Source: Paraburkholderia sp. BL9I2N2
Lineage (GTDB): Bacteria > Pseudomonadota > Gammaproteobacteria > Burkholderiales > Burkholderiaceae
DNA: 64,000 nucleotides
NCBI RefSeq assembly: GCF_004339745.1
Contig: NZ_SMGP01000001.1
Coordinates: 1,054,001 to 1,118,000, forward strand
Direction of reading: 5' to 3'
Shown: positions 1 to 8,912 of the stretch, one piece after another
Layout: every line of letters starts with the position of its first letter
Position numbering within the stretch: position 1 is the stretch's first letter
Position numbers and translations under genes: made by a program
Notes under the pieces: generated by a model
Told to the model about the DNA's origin: nothing
What the model saw: only the letters and a program-made list of their open reading frames with translations
Database searches by the model: none

Positions 1-91
1 ACTGCAAGGCGCGGATGCGGCGTTGCTCGATCTGCGGCGGTTGTCGGCCGCGATTGCAGGCAAGGTGGAAGGGGCGGCGGCGGAGCGTTGA
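1..91 (+). CDS. 3' end of an unidentified gene (partial)
   Basis: An open frame enters from the left edge and ends at a TGA at 89-91, giving about 29 C-terminal residues rich in Ala, Leu and Arg. It converges with lpxH on the other strand. The fragment is too short to recognise a family, and no function is proposed. It could also be a chance frame, because GC-rich DNA of this kind has many. Confidence 0.35.
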   Translation, partial: LQGADAALLDLRRLSAAIAGKVEGAAAER

Positions 92-297
92 CGTCTGCTT
101 GCAGACGACGATGCCGCCGTTCACGCTGGCGGCCGGCGCTAACGCCAATGCGGCATGCAACGCGGAGGCGCGGCAGTAACGACGCTGGCATGCGCTGCGA
201 CAGTCGCTCTGCGATCAATCATTACGATCGCATTCAACCAACGAAAGCGCTGACATGCGGAGAGCCCGCGGCGCTGCATTCACCCGCACCACCACCT

Positions 298-1095
298 TCA
301 ACCTAACGGCAACGCCCGAATCCCTTCAGCATCGATACGCAAATACCCGCCACGGCGCTCGCCGTGGTCGAGATCCCAATCCGGCAAAACCCAGCGCGTG
401 CCGCCCGGCTCGCGATGCCGCGCCGGCCGGTGCGTGTGCCCATGAATGATGGTCGCCGTTTTCGACGACTTGAATAACGCGGCCACGGCCGCCGCCGTCA
501 CGTCGTACTTCGGCGTAACCGGCCGCGAGCGGCCTTGGTCGCTTTTCGCGCGCATGTTCTCGGCGAGTTTCTGACGCCAGCGTAACGGCCACGCGAGAAA
601 CAGCATCTGCGCGAAACGGTTGCGCGCAAAATGCCGGAACAATTGATAGCCGCGATCCGCGGTGCACAAGCCATCGCCATGCGCGAGCGCGATGCGCGTG
701 CCGAATGCGGTGATCACAAACGGATCGGGCAGCCAGATCGCGCCGGCCGCTTTCATGAAACGCTTGCCCAGCAGAAAATCGCGGTTGCCGTGCATGATGT
801 AGAGCGCGATGCCGCGCTCGGACAGCGTATGCAACAGCGCCGCCATGCGCGCGACGAACGGCTCGACGAGCATGTCGTCGCCGATCCAGTACTCGAACAG
901 ATCGCCGAGTATGAAAACCGAATCGGCCTGCTCGGCCGTGAAGCGGATGAAATGCTCGAACGCGGCGACCGTACGCGGAATCGCCTCGCTCAGATGAATA
1001 TCGGAGAGGAGAAAAAACGGGCGTGCGGCGTGCGGGCGTTTGCCCTCGCCAGGCACGCCCGCGGCGACGCTTCGCAGCGGCGTTTCTTGCAGCAT
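298..1095 (-). CDS. lpxH: UDP-2,3-diacylglucosamine diphosphatase LpxH
   Basis: This 265-residue calcineurin-like metallophosphoesterase cleaves UDP-2,3-diacylglucosamine to lipid X and UMP, the fourth step of lipid A synthesis, at the inner face of the cytoplasmic membrane. The metal-binding motifs appear in order: SDIHL (about 31-35), GDLFEYWIGDD (64-74), GNRDFLLG, AHGDGL and HGHTHRP. Length and motifs match the family, apart from an N-terminal extension of about 25 residues before the first motif, so the true start could be slightly downstream. ppiB, ppiA and a TPR gene lie upstream on the same strand, 47 nt or more away. This is a common neighbourhood in Burkholderia and may be one transcript. 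Confidence 0.95.
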   Translation of the reverse strand: MLQETPLRSVAAGVPGEGKRPHAARPFFLLSDIHLSEAIPRTVAAFEHFIRFTAEQADSVFILGDLFEYWIGDDMLVEPFVARMAALLHTLSERGIALYIMHGNRDFLLGKRFMKAAGAIWLPDPFVITAFGTRIALAHGDGLCTADRGYQLFRHFARNRFAQMLFLAWPLRWRQKLAENMRAKSDQGRSRPVTPKYDVTAAAVAALFKSSKTATIIHGHTHRPARHREPGGTRWVLPDWDLDHGERRGGYLRIDAEGIRALPLG

Positions 1096-1142
1096 TGAAG
1101 GTGCCTGATGTCAGTTCGAACGAGTCGACGCTTCGTTCACGT

Positions 1143-1637
1143 TCAGTCGACGATCACAGCCTTTTCGATCACCACGTCGTCCGCCGGCACGTCCTGATGG
1201 AAGCCCTTCGAACCCGTCTTGACCTTCTTGATCTTCTCGACGATGTCCATGCCTTCGACGACCTTGCCGAACACGGCGTAGCCCCAGCCCTGCGGCGTCG
1301 GCGACGAATGGTTCAGGAAATCGTTGTCGTTCACGTTGATGAAGAATTGTGCCGTGGCCGAATGCGGGTCGTTCGTGCGAGCCATGGCGACCGAGCCGTT
1401 CACGTTCTTCAGACCGTTGTTCGCTTCGTTGGTGATCGGCTCGGCCGTCGGCTTCTGCTTCATGCCGGGTTCGAAGCCGCCGCCCTGGATCATGAAGCCG
1501 TCGATCACGCGGTGGAACACCGTGTTGTCGTAGTGGCCGGCCTTCACGTAATTGAGGAAGTTCTCAACCGACTTCGGCGCCTTTTCAGCGTCCAGTTCGA
1601 GTTTGATGACGCCGTGGTTCGTATGCAGTTCAACCAT
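1143..1637 (-). CDS. ppiB: Cytoplasmic peptidyl-prolyl cis-trans isomerase B (cyclophilin)
   Basis: This 164-residue single-domain cyclophilin catalyses proline isomerisation during protein folding. It has no signal peptide, so it should be cytoplasmic. It carries the cyclophilin signature [13 protein letters not shown] (Arg and Phe of the active site) and the core segments [13 protein letters not shown] and [14 protein letters not shown] chose the ATG at 1637 because AAAGGA lies just upstream and the protein then begins with the usual MVELHT; a longer frame to 1688 exists but lacks support. It lies directly downstream of the periplasmic paralogue ppiA, with a gap of about 150 nt. Confidence 0.95.
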   Translation of the reverse strand: MVELHTNHGVIKLELDAEKAPKSVENFLNYVKAGHYDNTVFHRVIDGFMIQGGGFEPGMKQKPTAEPITNEANNGLKNVNGSVAMARTNDPHSATAQFFINVNDNDFLNHSSPTPQGWGYAVFGKVVEGMDIVEKIKKVKTGSKGFHQDVPADDVVIEKAVIVD

Positions 1638-1788
1638 GATGGAATCCTTTGATGAACAGGGTGGGTAAAAGGCGCGGCGAGTCGTCATGAACTGACGCCG
1701 GGCCGCGCCGGGGCGTGGATTGAGCGCTGATGCTTTTCTCGTGGGCGCGGTGTCTTGCGCGCGCTTTCAGTGCTCGCCTTTGCTTCAA

Positions 1789-2370
1789 TTACTTGCCGAC
1801 GACCGTGGCCGACTCGATCACGACCGGCTTTTGCGGCACGTCGCTCATCGGGCCGCGCGAGGTAGTGGGCGTGCCTTCGATCTTCTTCACGACGTCCATG
1901 CCGCTCGTGACCTTGCCGAACACCGCATAGCCGTTGCCGTCCGGATTCGGATAGTCGAGGCCGGCATTGTCCACCGTATTGATGAAGAACTGCGCGGTGG
2001 CCGAATTCGGATCGCTGGTGCGCGCCATGGCGAGCGTGCCCGTCATGTTCTTCAGACCGTTACGGCTTTCGAGCGGAATCGGCGCGCGCGTCGGCTTCTC
2101 CGCGAAGCTCTGCGTATAGCCGCCGCCCTGAATCATGAAGCCGCGAATCACGCGATGGAAAATCGTGCCGCTGTACTGGCCGGACTTCACGTAGTCGAGG
2201 AAGTTGGCGACCGTCTTCGGCGCTTTCTCAGGATACAACTCGACGCGGATGTCGCCTTCCGATGTCTTGAAGAGGACGGACGGATGCGCGGCTTGCGAAC
2301 CGGACTGGGCAAATGCGGGAGCGTTTGCGATCAGGGCGGCGCTGCCGAGCGCCAACATCAACCATTTCAT
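1789..2370 (-). CDS. ppiA: Periplasmic peptidyl-prolyl cis-trans isomerase A (cyclophilin)
   Basis: This is a 193-residue cyclophilin with an N-terminal signal peptide (about 22 residues, ending APAFA), so the enzyme is exported to the periplasm, where it helps fold envelope proteins. The cyclophilin core is complete: [31 protein letters not shown] and [15 protein letters not shown]. It is clearly a paralogue of the adjacent cytoplasmic ppiB; the pair differ mainly in the export signal. It lies between the TPR gene and ppiB on the same strand, with a plausible Shine-Dalgarno AGGAT before the ATG. Confidence 0.94.
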   Translation of the reverse strand: MKWLMLALGSAALIANAPAFAQSGSQAAHPSVLFKTSEGDIRVELYPEKAPKTVANFLDYVKSGQYSGTIFHRVIRGFMIQGGGYTQSFAEKPTRAPIPLESRNGLKNMTGTLAMARTSDPNSATAQFFINTVDNAGLDYPNPDGNGYAVFGKVTSGMDVVKKIEGTPTTSRGPMSDVPQKPVVIESATVVGK

Positions 2371-2420
2371 GAAGATCCTCAGGGTTGGAAAAAACGTATT
2401 GCGCGAGAGCGTAATGGGCT

Positions 2421-3221
2421 TTACTTCGACGGCGCCATGTAAGGCGGCATGGCGAGCGAGCCGTTCGCGCCGCCGTACTGGAAGCTCGGCGTCTGCGTCA
2501 TGTTCGAGGTGGCGCGAGCGGTGTAGTCGTCTTCCGGGACGGCGGACTGCTTCGCCTGGGCCGGGGTCTTGACCGGCGAGATGACCTTCTGAATGTCCGC
2601 GAGGCGCTGCGTGGTGGTGGGGCTCACCTTACCGAGGCTCTGTGCGCGGCGATAGGCCTCGTTGGCCATGCGCAGATACAGGTCGCCGAGATTCTCGTAC
2701 GCGAGGCTGTAGCCCGGGTTGACCTTGGTTGCCGTTTCCAGCGCGGCGCGCGCTTCGGCATAATGGCCTTGCTTCGCATAAAGCGCGGCGAGGTTGTTAT
2801 AGGGCTCGGGCAACTCGGGGTACGTCTGCGTGAGTTCGGTGAACGCGGCGATGGCTTCGTCGTCGCGATTCAGATGGGCGAGCACCGTGCCGCGCTTGAA
2901 CTTTGCTTGCGCGTCGCGTGGATTCGAGGCGATGCGCGCGTCGAGCTGGGCCAGCGAGGCCGCCCAGTTTTTCTGCGCGATAGAGGCGTCGATTTCCGGC
3001 GTGTTGTCGCGCACGGCGGGGCCCTGCGGCCGCGTGGCGGCTTTCTGCGCGAAGGCGGCCGAGGCGGGCACGGCGGCAAGGGCGACAGCCAGGGTGACGC
3101 GCAACGTGAGGGCACGCGTGGCGCCGAGAGCGACGCCGCCGCTCATGCCGCGCGCGACGCCACCGAAGGCCGCCGCGGCGAGGGTCGCAGCGCTGCGCGC
3201 GCGGCCGCTTGAAGGTTTCAT
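2421..3221 (-). CDS. Exported tetratricopeptide repeat protein
   Basis: A 266-residue protein with a basic, alanine-rich N-terminus of about 60 residues that ends in a signal-like hydrophobic stretch (…AAVPASAAFAQ), then three or four TPR units (for example AQAKFKRGTVLAHLNRDDEA, PEPYNNLAALYAKQGHYAEA, SLAYENLGDLYLRMA). TPRs mediate protein-protein contacts; the partner is unknown. The C-terminal 50 residues are low-complexity. I start it at the ATG at 3221, which begins MKPSSG; the frame is open further upstream, but there it overlaps the region before the divergent cysS. The gene heads the ppiA-ppiB-lpxH cluster, so an envelope-assembly role is possible but is only inference from position. 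Confidence 0.8.
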   Translation of the reverse strand: MKPSSGRARSAATLAAAAFGGVARGMSGGVALGATRALTLRVTLAVALAAVPASAAFAQKAATRPQGPAVRDNTPEIDASIAQKNWAASLAQLDARIASNPRDAQAKFKRGTVLAHLNRDDEAIAAFTELTQTYPELPEPYNNLAALYAKQGHYAEARAALETATKVNPGYSLAYENLGDLYLRMANEAYRRAQSLGKVSPTTTQRLADIQKVISPVKTPAQAKQSAVPEDDYTARATSNMTQTPSFQYGGANGSLAMPPYMAPSK

Positions 3222-3452
3222 AGGCTCAGGTCTGGATGTTATACTCCGACCCATTCTAACAAAAGGTCTGCGCGTTCCGTCGAACCGCAAACTGTCTTTT
3301 CGCCACTCGTGGTCGTCTCCGCCTTGATCGCAGCCTGACCGCCGCACCAGGTGCACCGGTTTTGCTGTATGCGACGCACCCGCCATTTGTTCGCGGGGCG
3401 CGGCGCGCATGAAACACATTGCGGATTTCTTTCGGCCCACGCACCGTTCTCT

Positions 3453-4850
3453 ATGGAATCACTGCGCATCTACAACACGCTCGCGCGTGACAAGCAAACT
3501 TTCGTGCCGCTGCAAGAAGGCGTCGTGCGGATGTACGTCTGCGGGATGACCGTGTACGACTATTGTCACGTCGGTCATGCGCGGGTGATGGTCGTGTTCG
3601 ACATCGTGCAGCGCTGGTTGCGCACGCTCGGCTACGACGTGACCTACGTGCGCAATATCACGGATATTGATGACAAGATCATCCGGCGCGCAGTGGAGAA
3701 CGGCGAAACGATCAAAGCGCTGACCGATCGCTTCATCAAGGCGCTGCATGAAGACGCGGACGCGCTTGGCATTCAGCGGCCCGACATCGAACCGCGCGCT
3801 ACGGACTTCATTCCGCAGATGCTTGGCATGATCGAGCAGCTCGAAGCGAACGGCTACGCCTATCAGGCGAGTGACGGCGACGTGAACTATGCGGTGCGCA
3901 AGTTCGCGAACTACGGCAAGCTCTCGGGCAAGTCGCTCGAAGATCTGCGCGCGGGCGAACGCGTCGCGGCGAACGACGCGAAGCAGGATCCGCTCGACTT
4001 CGTGCTGTGGAAGCAGGCCAAGCCGGAAGAGCCCGCCGACACCGGCTGGGATTCGAAATATGGGCGCGGCCGTCCTGGCTGGCATATCGAATGCTCGGCG
4101 ATGGGCTGCACGTTGCTCGGCGAACATTTCGACATTCACGGCGGCGGACAGGACCTGCAGTTTCCGCACCATGAAAACGAAATAGCGCAAAGTGAAGCCG
4201 CTACCGGTCAAACGTTCGTCAATTTCTGGATGCACAACGGCTACGTACAGATCGACAATGAGAAGATGTCGAAGTCGTTGAACAACTTCTTTACGATCCG
4301 CGAAGTATTGGCGCAGTACGATGCCGAGGTCGTGCGTTTCTTCATCGCACGCGCGCATTACCGCTCGCCGTTGAATTACAGCGACGTGCATATCGACGAC
4401 GCCCGCAACGCCCTCGCGCGTTTGTACACCGCGCTGAAGGACGTCACGCCGGACGACGCCGAGCTCGACTGGAACGAAGCGCATGCGCAGCGTTTCCAGG
4501 CAGCAATGAACGACGACTTCAACACACCGGTTGCAGTGTCGGTGTTGTTCGAGTTGGCAACAGAAGTGAACCGCACGCGCGACCCCGCGCTGGCCCGTCA
4601 ATTGCGCTCGCTGGGCGCGGTGATCGGACTGCTCGGCCGCGAGCCGCGTGCGTACCTGCAGCAGGCAGCGGGGGCAGCAGCCGAAGGCGCGCTCGAGCCC
4701 GCCGCGATCGAAGCGAAGATCGCGGCGCGCGTGGCCGCCAAGCAGGCGAAGGACTATGCGGCAGCAGACCGGATCCGGGCCGAATTGCTCGAGGCCGGCG
4801 TTGCACTTGAAGACAAACCCGGCGGGTTGACCGAGTGGCGGCGCGTGTGA
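3453..4850 (+). CDS. cysS: Cysteinyl-tRNA synthetase
   Basis: This 465-residue class I aminoacyl-tRNA synthetase charges tRNA-Cys in the cytoplasm. The zinc-site Cys30 is in [10 protein letters not shown], the HIGH-type motif is HVGH (39-42), WHIECSAMG and [11 protein letters not shown] supply further zinc and substrate residues, and KMSKS lies near residue 272. Length is typical for the family. The ATG at 3453 was chosen because [10 protein letters not shown] is the usual family start; an upstream in-frame extension of 34 residues has no similarity. It is divergent from the TPR gene and is followed 47 nt later by the DNA glycosylase gene. Confidence 0.97.
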   Translation: MESLRIYNTLARDKQTFVPLQEGVVRMYVCGMTVYDYCHVGHARVMVVFDIVQRWLRTLGYDVTYVRNITDIDDKIIRRAVENGETIKALTDRFIKALHEDADALGIQRPDIEPRATDFIPQMLGMIEQLEANGYAYQASDGDVNYAVRKFANYGKLSGKSLEDLRAGERVAANDAKQDPLDFVLWKQAKPEEPADTGWDSKYGRGRPGWHIECSAMGCTLLGEHFDIHGGGQDLQFPHHENEIAQSEAATGQTFVNFWMHNGYVQIDNEKMSKSLNNFFTIREVLAQYDAEVVRFFIARAHYRSPLNYSDVHIDDARNALARLYTALKDVTPDDAELDWNEAHAQRFQAAMNDDFNTPVAVSVLFELATEVNRTRDPALARQLRSLGAVIGLLGREPRAYLQQAAGAAAEGALEPAAIEAKIAARVAAKQAKDYAAADRIRAELLEAGVALEDKPGGLTEWRRV

Positions 4851-4897
4851 GCGCACCTCGACTTACCCTTTGATCGACTCGCCAGGCAGGAGGCAGG

Positions 4898-5947
4898 ATG
4901 GCAACGGCCACGAAGACGCCGGCTAAACGAGCCGCGTCTCAAACAAACGCGGCAACCGCGGCAAAGTCGACACGCACGTCGGCTCGCACGGGCGGCGGCG
5001 CGGTAAGGAAAGCATCGTCGAAAGCCGCCGGGGTGGCGGCCAAGACCGCGGCGGGCGCAGCGACAAAGACCGCCGTGAAGCGCGGGCTCAATGGCGCGTC
5101 GGCGCATGCGCCTCTCGCGAAGCGCGCGAAGGCGCCGCGTTTGAAGAGCAATGGCGCCTTGCCGGCTGAATTGGCCGGCGACGTGCAGGAGCTCGCCCGC
5201 GTAACGGTGGAGGGGCACGAAGGCGAAGTCGTGCGCAAGACGCGCGCGTCCGCAACCGCGGGCGGCGAAGCGGCGAGTGCGAGCGAAGTCGCGGTGCCGG
5301 TGCAGATCGGCGGCCTCACGCCTGAAGTCACGCGTCCGGCCTATTGGGACAAGGCGTGTGCCGACCTCGTCAAGCGCGATCGCATTCTGAAGAAACTGAT
5401 TCCGAAGTTCGGCCCGGTGCATCTGCTGAGCCGCGGCGATCCGTTCGTCACGCTCGCGCGTTCGGTGGTCGGCCAGCAGATTTCGGTCGCGTCCGCGCAA
5501 GCCGCCTGGGCGAAAGTCGAGGCCGCCTGTCCGAAGCTGGTGCCGCAACAGTTCATCAAGCTCGGTCTGGAGAAGCTGACCACGTGCGGGTTGTCCAAGC
5601 GCAAAGCCGAATACGTGCTCGATCTCGCGCAGCATTTCGTTTCGGGTGCGCTGCACGTCGGTAAATGGACGTCGATGGAAGACGAGGCGGTGATCGCCGA
5701 ACTCACGCAGATTCGCGGCATCGGCCGCTGGACGGCGGAGATGTTCCTGATCTTCAACCTGTCGCGCCCCGACGTGCTGCCGCTCGACGACCTGGGCCTG
5801 ATTCGTGCGATCAGTGTCAACTACTTCAGCGGCGAACCGGTCACACGCAGCGAAGCGCGCGAGGTCGCCGCCAACTGGGAGCCGTGGCGCACCGTCGCCA
5901 CCTGGTATATGTGGCGTAGTCTTGATCCGTTGCCGGTCGACTACTGA
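4898..5947 (+). CDS. DNA-3-methyladenine glycosylase II (AlkA family) with a basic tail
   Basis: A 349-residue protein in two parts. Residues 1 to about 140 are low-complexity and rich in Ala, Lys, Thr and Arg, resembling a histone-H1-like tail. Residues about 145-349 are a helix-hairpin-helix DNA glycosylase that should excise alkylated bases in base-excision repair. The hairpin and catalytic Asp are visible in TQIRGIGRWTAEMFLIF followed by LPLDDLGL. AGGCAGGAGGCAGG precedes the ATG. Typical single-domain enzymes of this type are about 200-230 residues, so the tail is an addition that probably improves nonspecific DNA binding (inference). It lies 47 nt after cysS and may be co-transcribed with it. 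Confidence 0.88.
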   Translation: MATATKTPAKRAASQTNAATAAKSTRTSARTGGGAVRKASSKAAGVAAKTAAGAATKTAVKRGLNGASAHAPLAKRAKAPRLKSNGALPAELAGDVQELARVTVEGHEGEVVRKTRASATAGGEAASASEVAVPVQIGGLTPEVTRPAYWDKACADLVKRDRILKKLIPKFGPVHLLSRGDPFVTLARSVVGQQISVASAQAAWAKVEAACPKLVPQQFIKLGLEKLTTCGLSKRKAEYVLDLAQHFVSGALHVGKWTSMEDEAVIAELTQIRGIGRWTAEMFLIFNLSRPDVLPLDDLGLIRAISVNYFSGEPVTRSEAREVAANWEPWRTVATWYMWRSLDPLPVDY

Positions 5948-6012
5948 AAAAGAAGAAACGGGACCATTTCAAAAGCTATCGATTGTTAAAAATTGATAGT
6001 TGCGAGATGGTT

Positions 6013-6038
6013 TTGACATCGGCGAGCGCGGTTAGAAT
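6013..6038 (+). promoter_or_regulatory. Possible sigma-70 promoter of accA
   Basis: A perfect -35 TTGACA (6013-6018) is followed by TAGAAT (6033-6038). The 14-nt spacer is shorter than the ideal 17, so the exact -10 is uncertain. It lies about 34 nt before the accA start codon. Confidence 0.4.
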
Positions 6039-6071
6039 ACGCGCTGCCGGTAAGTCCAAGGATTACAAACA

Positions 6072-7043
6072 ATGAAGACCACGTTTCTGGATTTCGAACA
6101 GCCGATCGCTGAACTCGAAGCGAAGATCGAAGAATTGCGCTTCGTGCAGGACGATTCGGCCGTCGATATTTCGGAAGAGATCGAGCGGCTGTCCAAGAAG
6201 AGTCAGCAGCTCACCAAAGATCTGTACGCGAACCTCACGCCGTGGCAGGTTTCGCAAATCGCCCGTCATCCGCAACGTCCGTACACGTTCGACTACGTCA
6301 ACGAGCTGTTCACCGATTTCCATGAACTGCACGGCGACCGCAACTATGCGGACGACCTGTCGATCGTCGGCGGCCTCGCGCGCTTCAACGGCCAGGCGTG
6401 CATGGTGATCGGCCATCAGAAGGGCCGCGACACCAAGGAGCGCGCGCTGCGTAACTTCGGCATGCCGCGTCCGGAAGGCTATCGCAAGGCCGAACGTCTG
6501 ATGCGTCTCGCCGAAAAATTCGGCTTGCCGATTTTCACGTTCATCGATACGCCGGGCGCGTACCCGGGCATCGGCGCGGAAGAGCGCGGCCAGTCGGAAG
6601 CGATCGGCCGCAATCTGTACGTCATGGCCGAGCTGAAGACGCCGCTGATCGCGACGATCATCGGCGAGGGTGGTTCGGGCGGCGCGCTGGCGATCGCCGT
6701 CGGCGACAGCGTGCTGATGCTGCAATTCTCGACCTATTCGGTGATCTCGCCGGAAGGCTGCGCCTCCATTCTGTGGAAGAGCGCCGCGAAAGCGCCGGAA
6801 GCCGCGGAAGCGCTCGGCCTGACCGCGCATCGTCTGAAGGCGCTCGGTCTGATCGACAAGATCGTCAACGAGCCGTTGGGTGGCGCGCATCGCGATCCGA
6901 AAGGCATGGCCGCCATGTTGCGCCGTGCGCTCGCCGATTCGCTGCGCCAGTTCCAGGGCATGAGCATCAACGACCTGCGTCAACGCCGTTTCGAACGGTT
7001 GATGTCGTACGGCAAGTTCAAGGAAACGACGCCGGGTGCGTGA
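6072..7043 (+). CDS. accA: Acetyl-CoA carboxylase carboxyltransferase subunit alpha
   Basis: This 323-residue alpha subunit of the carboxyltransferase half of acetyl-CoA carboxylase works with AccD (not in this window) to transfer carboxylate from biotin-BCCP to acetyl-CoA, the committed step of fatty acid synthesis. Recognisable segments include [19 protein letters not shown] at the N-terminus, the crotonase-fold oxyanion and substrate region [19 protein letters not shown], and [16 protein letters not shown]. Length matches the family. It has its own upstream promoter candidate and is followed 48 nt later by tilS on the same strand, an arrangement common in Burkholderia. Confidence 0.97.
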   Translation: MKTTFLDFEQPIAELEAKIEELRFVQDDSAVDISEEIERLSKKSQQLTKDLYANLTPWQVSQIARHPQRPYTFDYVNELFTDFHELHGDRNYADDLSIVGGLARFNGQACMVIGHQKGRDTKERALRNFGMPRPEGYRKAERLMRLAEKFGLPIFTFIDTPGAYPGIGAEERGQSEAIGRNLYVMAELKTPLIATIIGEGGSGGALAIAVGDSVLMLQFSTYSVISPEGCASILWKSAAKAPEAAEALGLTAHRLKALGLIDKIVNEPLGGAHRDPKGMAAMLRRALADSLRQFQGMSINDLRQRRFERLMSYGKFKETTPGA

Positions 7044-7091
7044 GCCCGCGCGCGTTCTCTTTAGTCCTGCAGCGCCCAGCGCGCGAGTGAC

Positions 7092-8528
7092 GTGATTCCC
7101 ACCGCCGAAACGCCCGCCGACCGCCTCGTTCTCGAGGCCGTCGGCTTTTCGTTGTCTACGCTGCCCGCTAACGCGCGTATTGCGATTGCGTTCAGTGGCG
7201 GCGTGGATTCGAGTGTGCTGCTCGATGCCGCGGTGCGTGTCGCGGGCGCGTCGCGTTGTCTCGCGCTGCATGTGCATCATGGGCTGAGCGCGCATGCCGA
7301 TGCGTGGCTCGCGCACTGCGAGGCGTTTGCGCGGGAGCGTGGCGTCGAGTTCGCGGCAGAGCGCGTCGAGGTGTCGCGTGACGCGGGCGTGAGTGTCGAA
7401 GCCGCCGCGCGCGACGCGCGTTATCGCGCGCTGGAAGATATGTGCGCGTCGCGCAATGTCGCCACGTTGTGGCTCGCGCAGCATGCGGACGATCAGGCGG
7501 AAACCGTGCTGTTGCAATTGCTGCGTGGCGCGGGTCTCGCGGGTCTTGCCGCGATGGCGCCCGAGTATTTGCCGGCGGATGCGTCAGCGACGCGCGTGCG
7601 GCCTTTGCTTCATCTGCTGCGCGCGCAACTCGAGCAATACGCGGGCGAGCGTGCGTTGCAATGGATCGACGACGAGTCGAACGCCGATACACGCTATGCG
7701 CGCAATGCATTGCGCCACGAGGTGACGCCGGCGTTGGCCGTCCACTTTCCAGGGTTTCGCGACGCGCTCGCGCGCACGGCGGCGCATGCGGCATCCGCGC
7801 AGCGTTTGCTCGACGCGCTGGCGCGCATCGATATGGAATCCGCTTTACGCGACGAAGGGCGTGCTCTATCGCACGATGCATTGCTCGCGTTCGACGACGA
7901 TCGCGCGCTCAACTTGATGCGTTACTGGATGCGCACGTTGGGTTTCGTCGCCGCATCGAGCGCGCGTCTCGGCGATGCACTGCGTCAGCTACGTGAGATT
8001 GGCGCGGCGGGCGAGGGCCACGGTCTGCGTATCGATCACGCGGGTCATGCATTGCGCAGCTATCGCGGCCTCGTCTATTGGGAAGCGGGCGACAGCAACG
8101 AGCCCGCCGACGAAACCGCGCTCGCCGCTCGCGCGATCAGCGAACTTGCGTGGCAAGGTGAGTCGATCTGGCGTTTGCCGCAATGGCGCGGCACTTTCGT
8201 ATTCGCCGACGCAGACGTTGCCGCCGGCGACTCCGACACGATTCCCGCGAGCGTTCTACGGCGCGCCGTGTTGAGCGCGCGATCGCGCAGCGGCGGCGAG
8301 CGGATGCGCACGAGCGAAGCGCGCAATGCACCGAGCCGCACGCTGAAAAATCTGTTCCAGGAGCGCGGGGTTCCCGCGTGGAAGCGCGACGTGCCGCTGC
8401 TTTACGTCGGCGACGATCTGCTGTTCGTGCCTCTGCTCGGCGTCAATCGCGCAGCGTTGCCGGACCAGGTCGACGAGGCCGAAACACGCGTCAAGATCAT
8501 CTGGCGCGAGGATCTGCTGATCGCCTGA
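7092..8528 (+). CDS. tilS: tRNA(Ile)-lysidine synthase
   Basis: This 478-residue enzyme converts the wobble cytidine of the CAU-anticodon tRNA-Ile to lysidine, using ATP and lysine, which switches decoding from AUG to AUA. The N-type PP-loop SGGVDS is at residues 35-40, the LHVHHGLS segment follows, and the C-terminal TilS domain ends with residues such as RTLKNLFQERGVPAW. The start is a GTG at 7092 without a strong Shine-Dalgarno, so the exact start is less certain than the identity. It sits 48 nt after accA and may be read from the same transcript. GC bias is strong and codon use matches its neighbours. Confidence 0.93.
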   Translation: MIPTAETPADRLVLEAVGFSLSTLPANARIAIAFSGGVDSSVLLDAAVRVAGASRCLALHVHHGLSAHADAWLAHCEAFARERGVEFAAERVEVSRDAGVSVEAAARDARYRALEDMCASRNVATLWLAQHADDQAETVLLQLLRGAGLAGLAAMAPEYLPADASATRVRPLLHLLRAQLEQYAGERALQWIDDESNADTRYARNALRHEVTPALAVHFPGFRDALARTAAHAASAQRLLDALARIDMESALRDEGRALSHDALLAFDDDRALNLMRYWMRTLGFVAASSARLGDALRQLREIGAAGEGHGLRIDHAGHALRSYRGLVYWEAGDSNEPADETALAARAISELAWQGESIWRLPQWRGTFVFADADVAAGDSDTIPASVLRRAVLSARSRSGGERMRTSEARNAPSRTLKNLFQERGVPAWKRDVPLLYVGDDLLFVPLLGVNRAALPDQVDEAETRVKIIWREDLLIA

Positions 8529-8912
8529 CCGGCCGGTCGGACACCTGGATTAGCCGGGCGGTGAATCCGGAAATAGGGCGCAAATCCGCATGAAACGGGC
8601 CTTTGCAGCCCTTATTTGGCGCATTCCAATAGCCTTTCCGGCTTGTCTTTTTGCCCTCGATCGGGTACGTTTACTTGTTTGCCCGACCCGATTTCGCCGT
8701 CGCTTTTGTTGAATTAGTCGGTTTTCGATCGTGATCCGTCGTTTCCGGTAAGCCATCAGCGATCATTCCCGGGCAAATCCGCGCGTGCTGCACGCGTGCT
8801 GCATTTACGCCGCCACACACTCTGCCGTCGTTCACAAGACGTTGCGCGCCTGTGCTTTTGTGCGGTCGTCTCCAGCGCGCCAGCGCGGTTTCTCCTCCAG
8901 TTCAGAACGACA
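8529..8912. other. Non-coding gap between tilS and lysC
   Basis: About 380 nt without a convincing gene. The lysC frame stays open upstream to 8796, but that extension has no family-like residues. A short direct repeat GCGTGCTGCA occurs twice in tandem near 8785-8803. I see no lysine-riboswitch-like structure and no clear intrinsic terminator. The lysC promoter presumably lies here. Confidence 0.5.

Noticed and set aside
3459..4856. A 465-codon minus-strand frame opposite cysS
   Set aside because: Its length merely matches that of cysS; the cysS frame has all synthetase motifs and this one has none.
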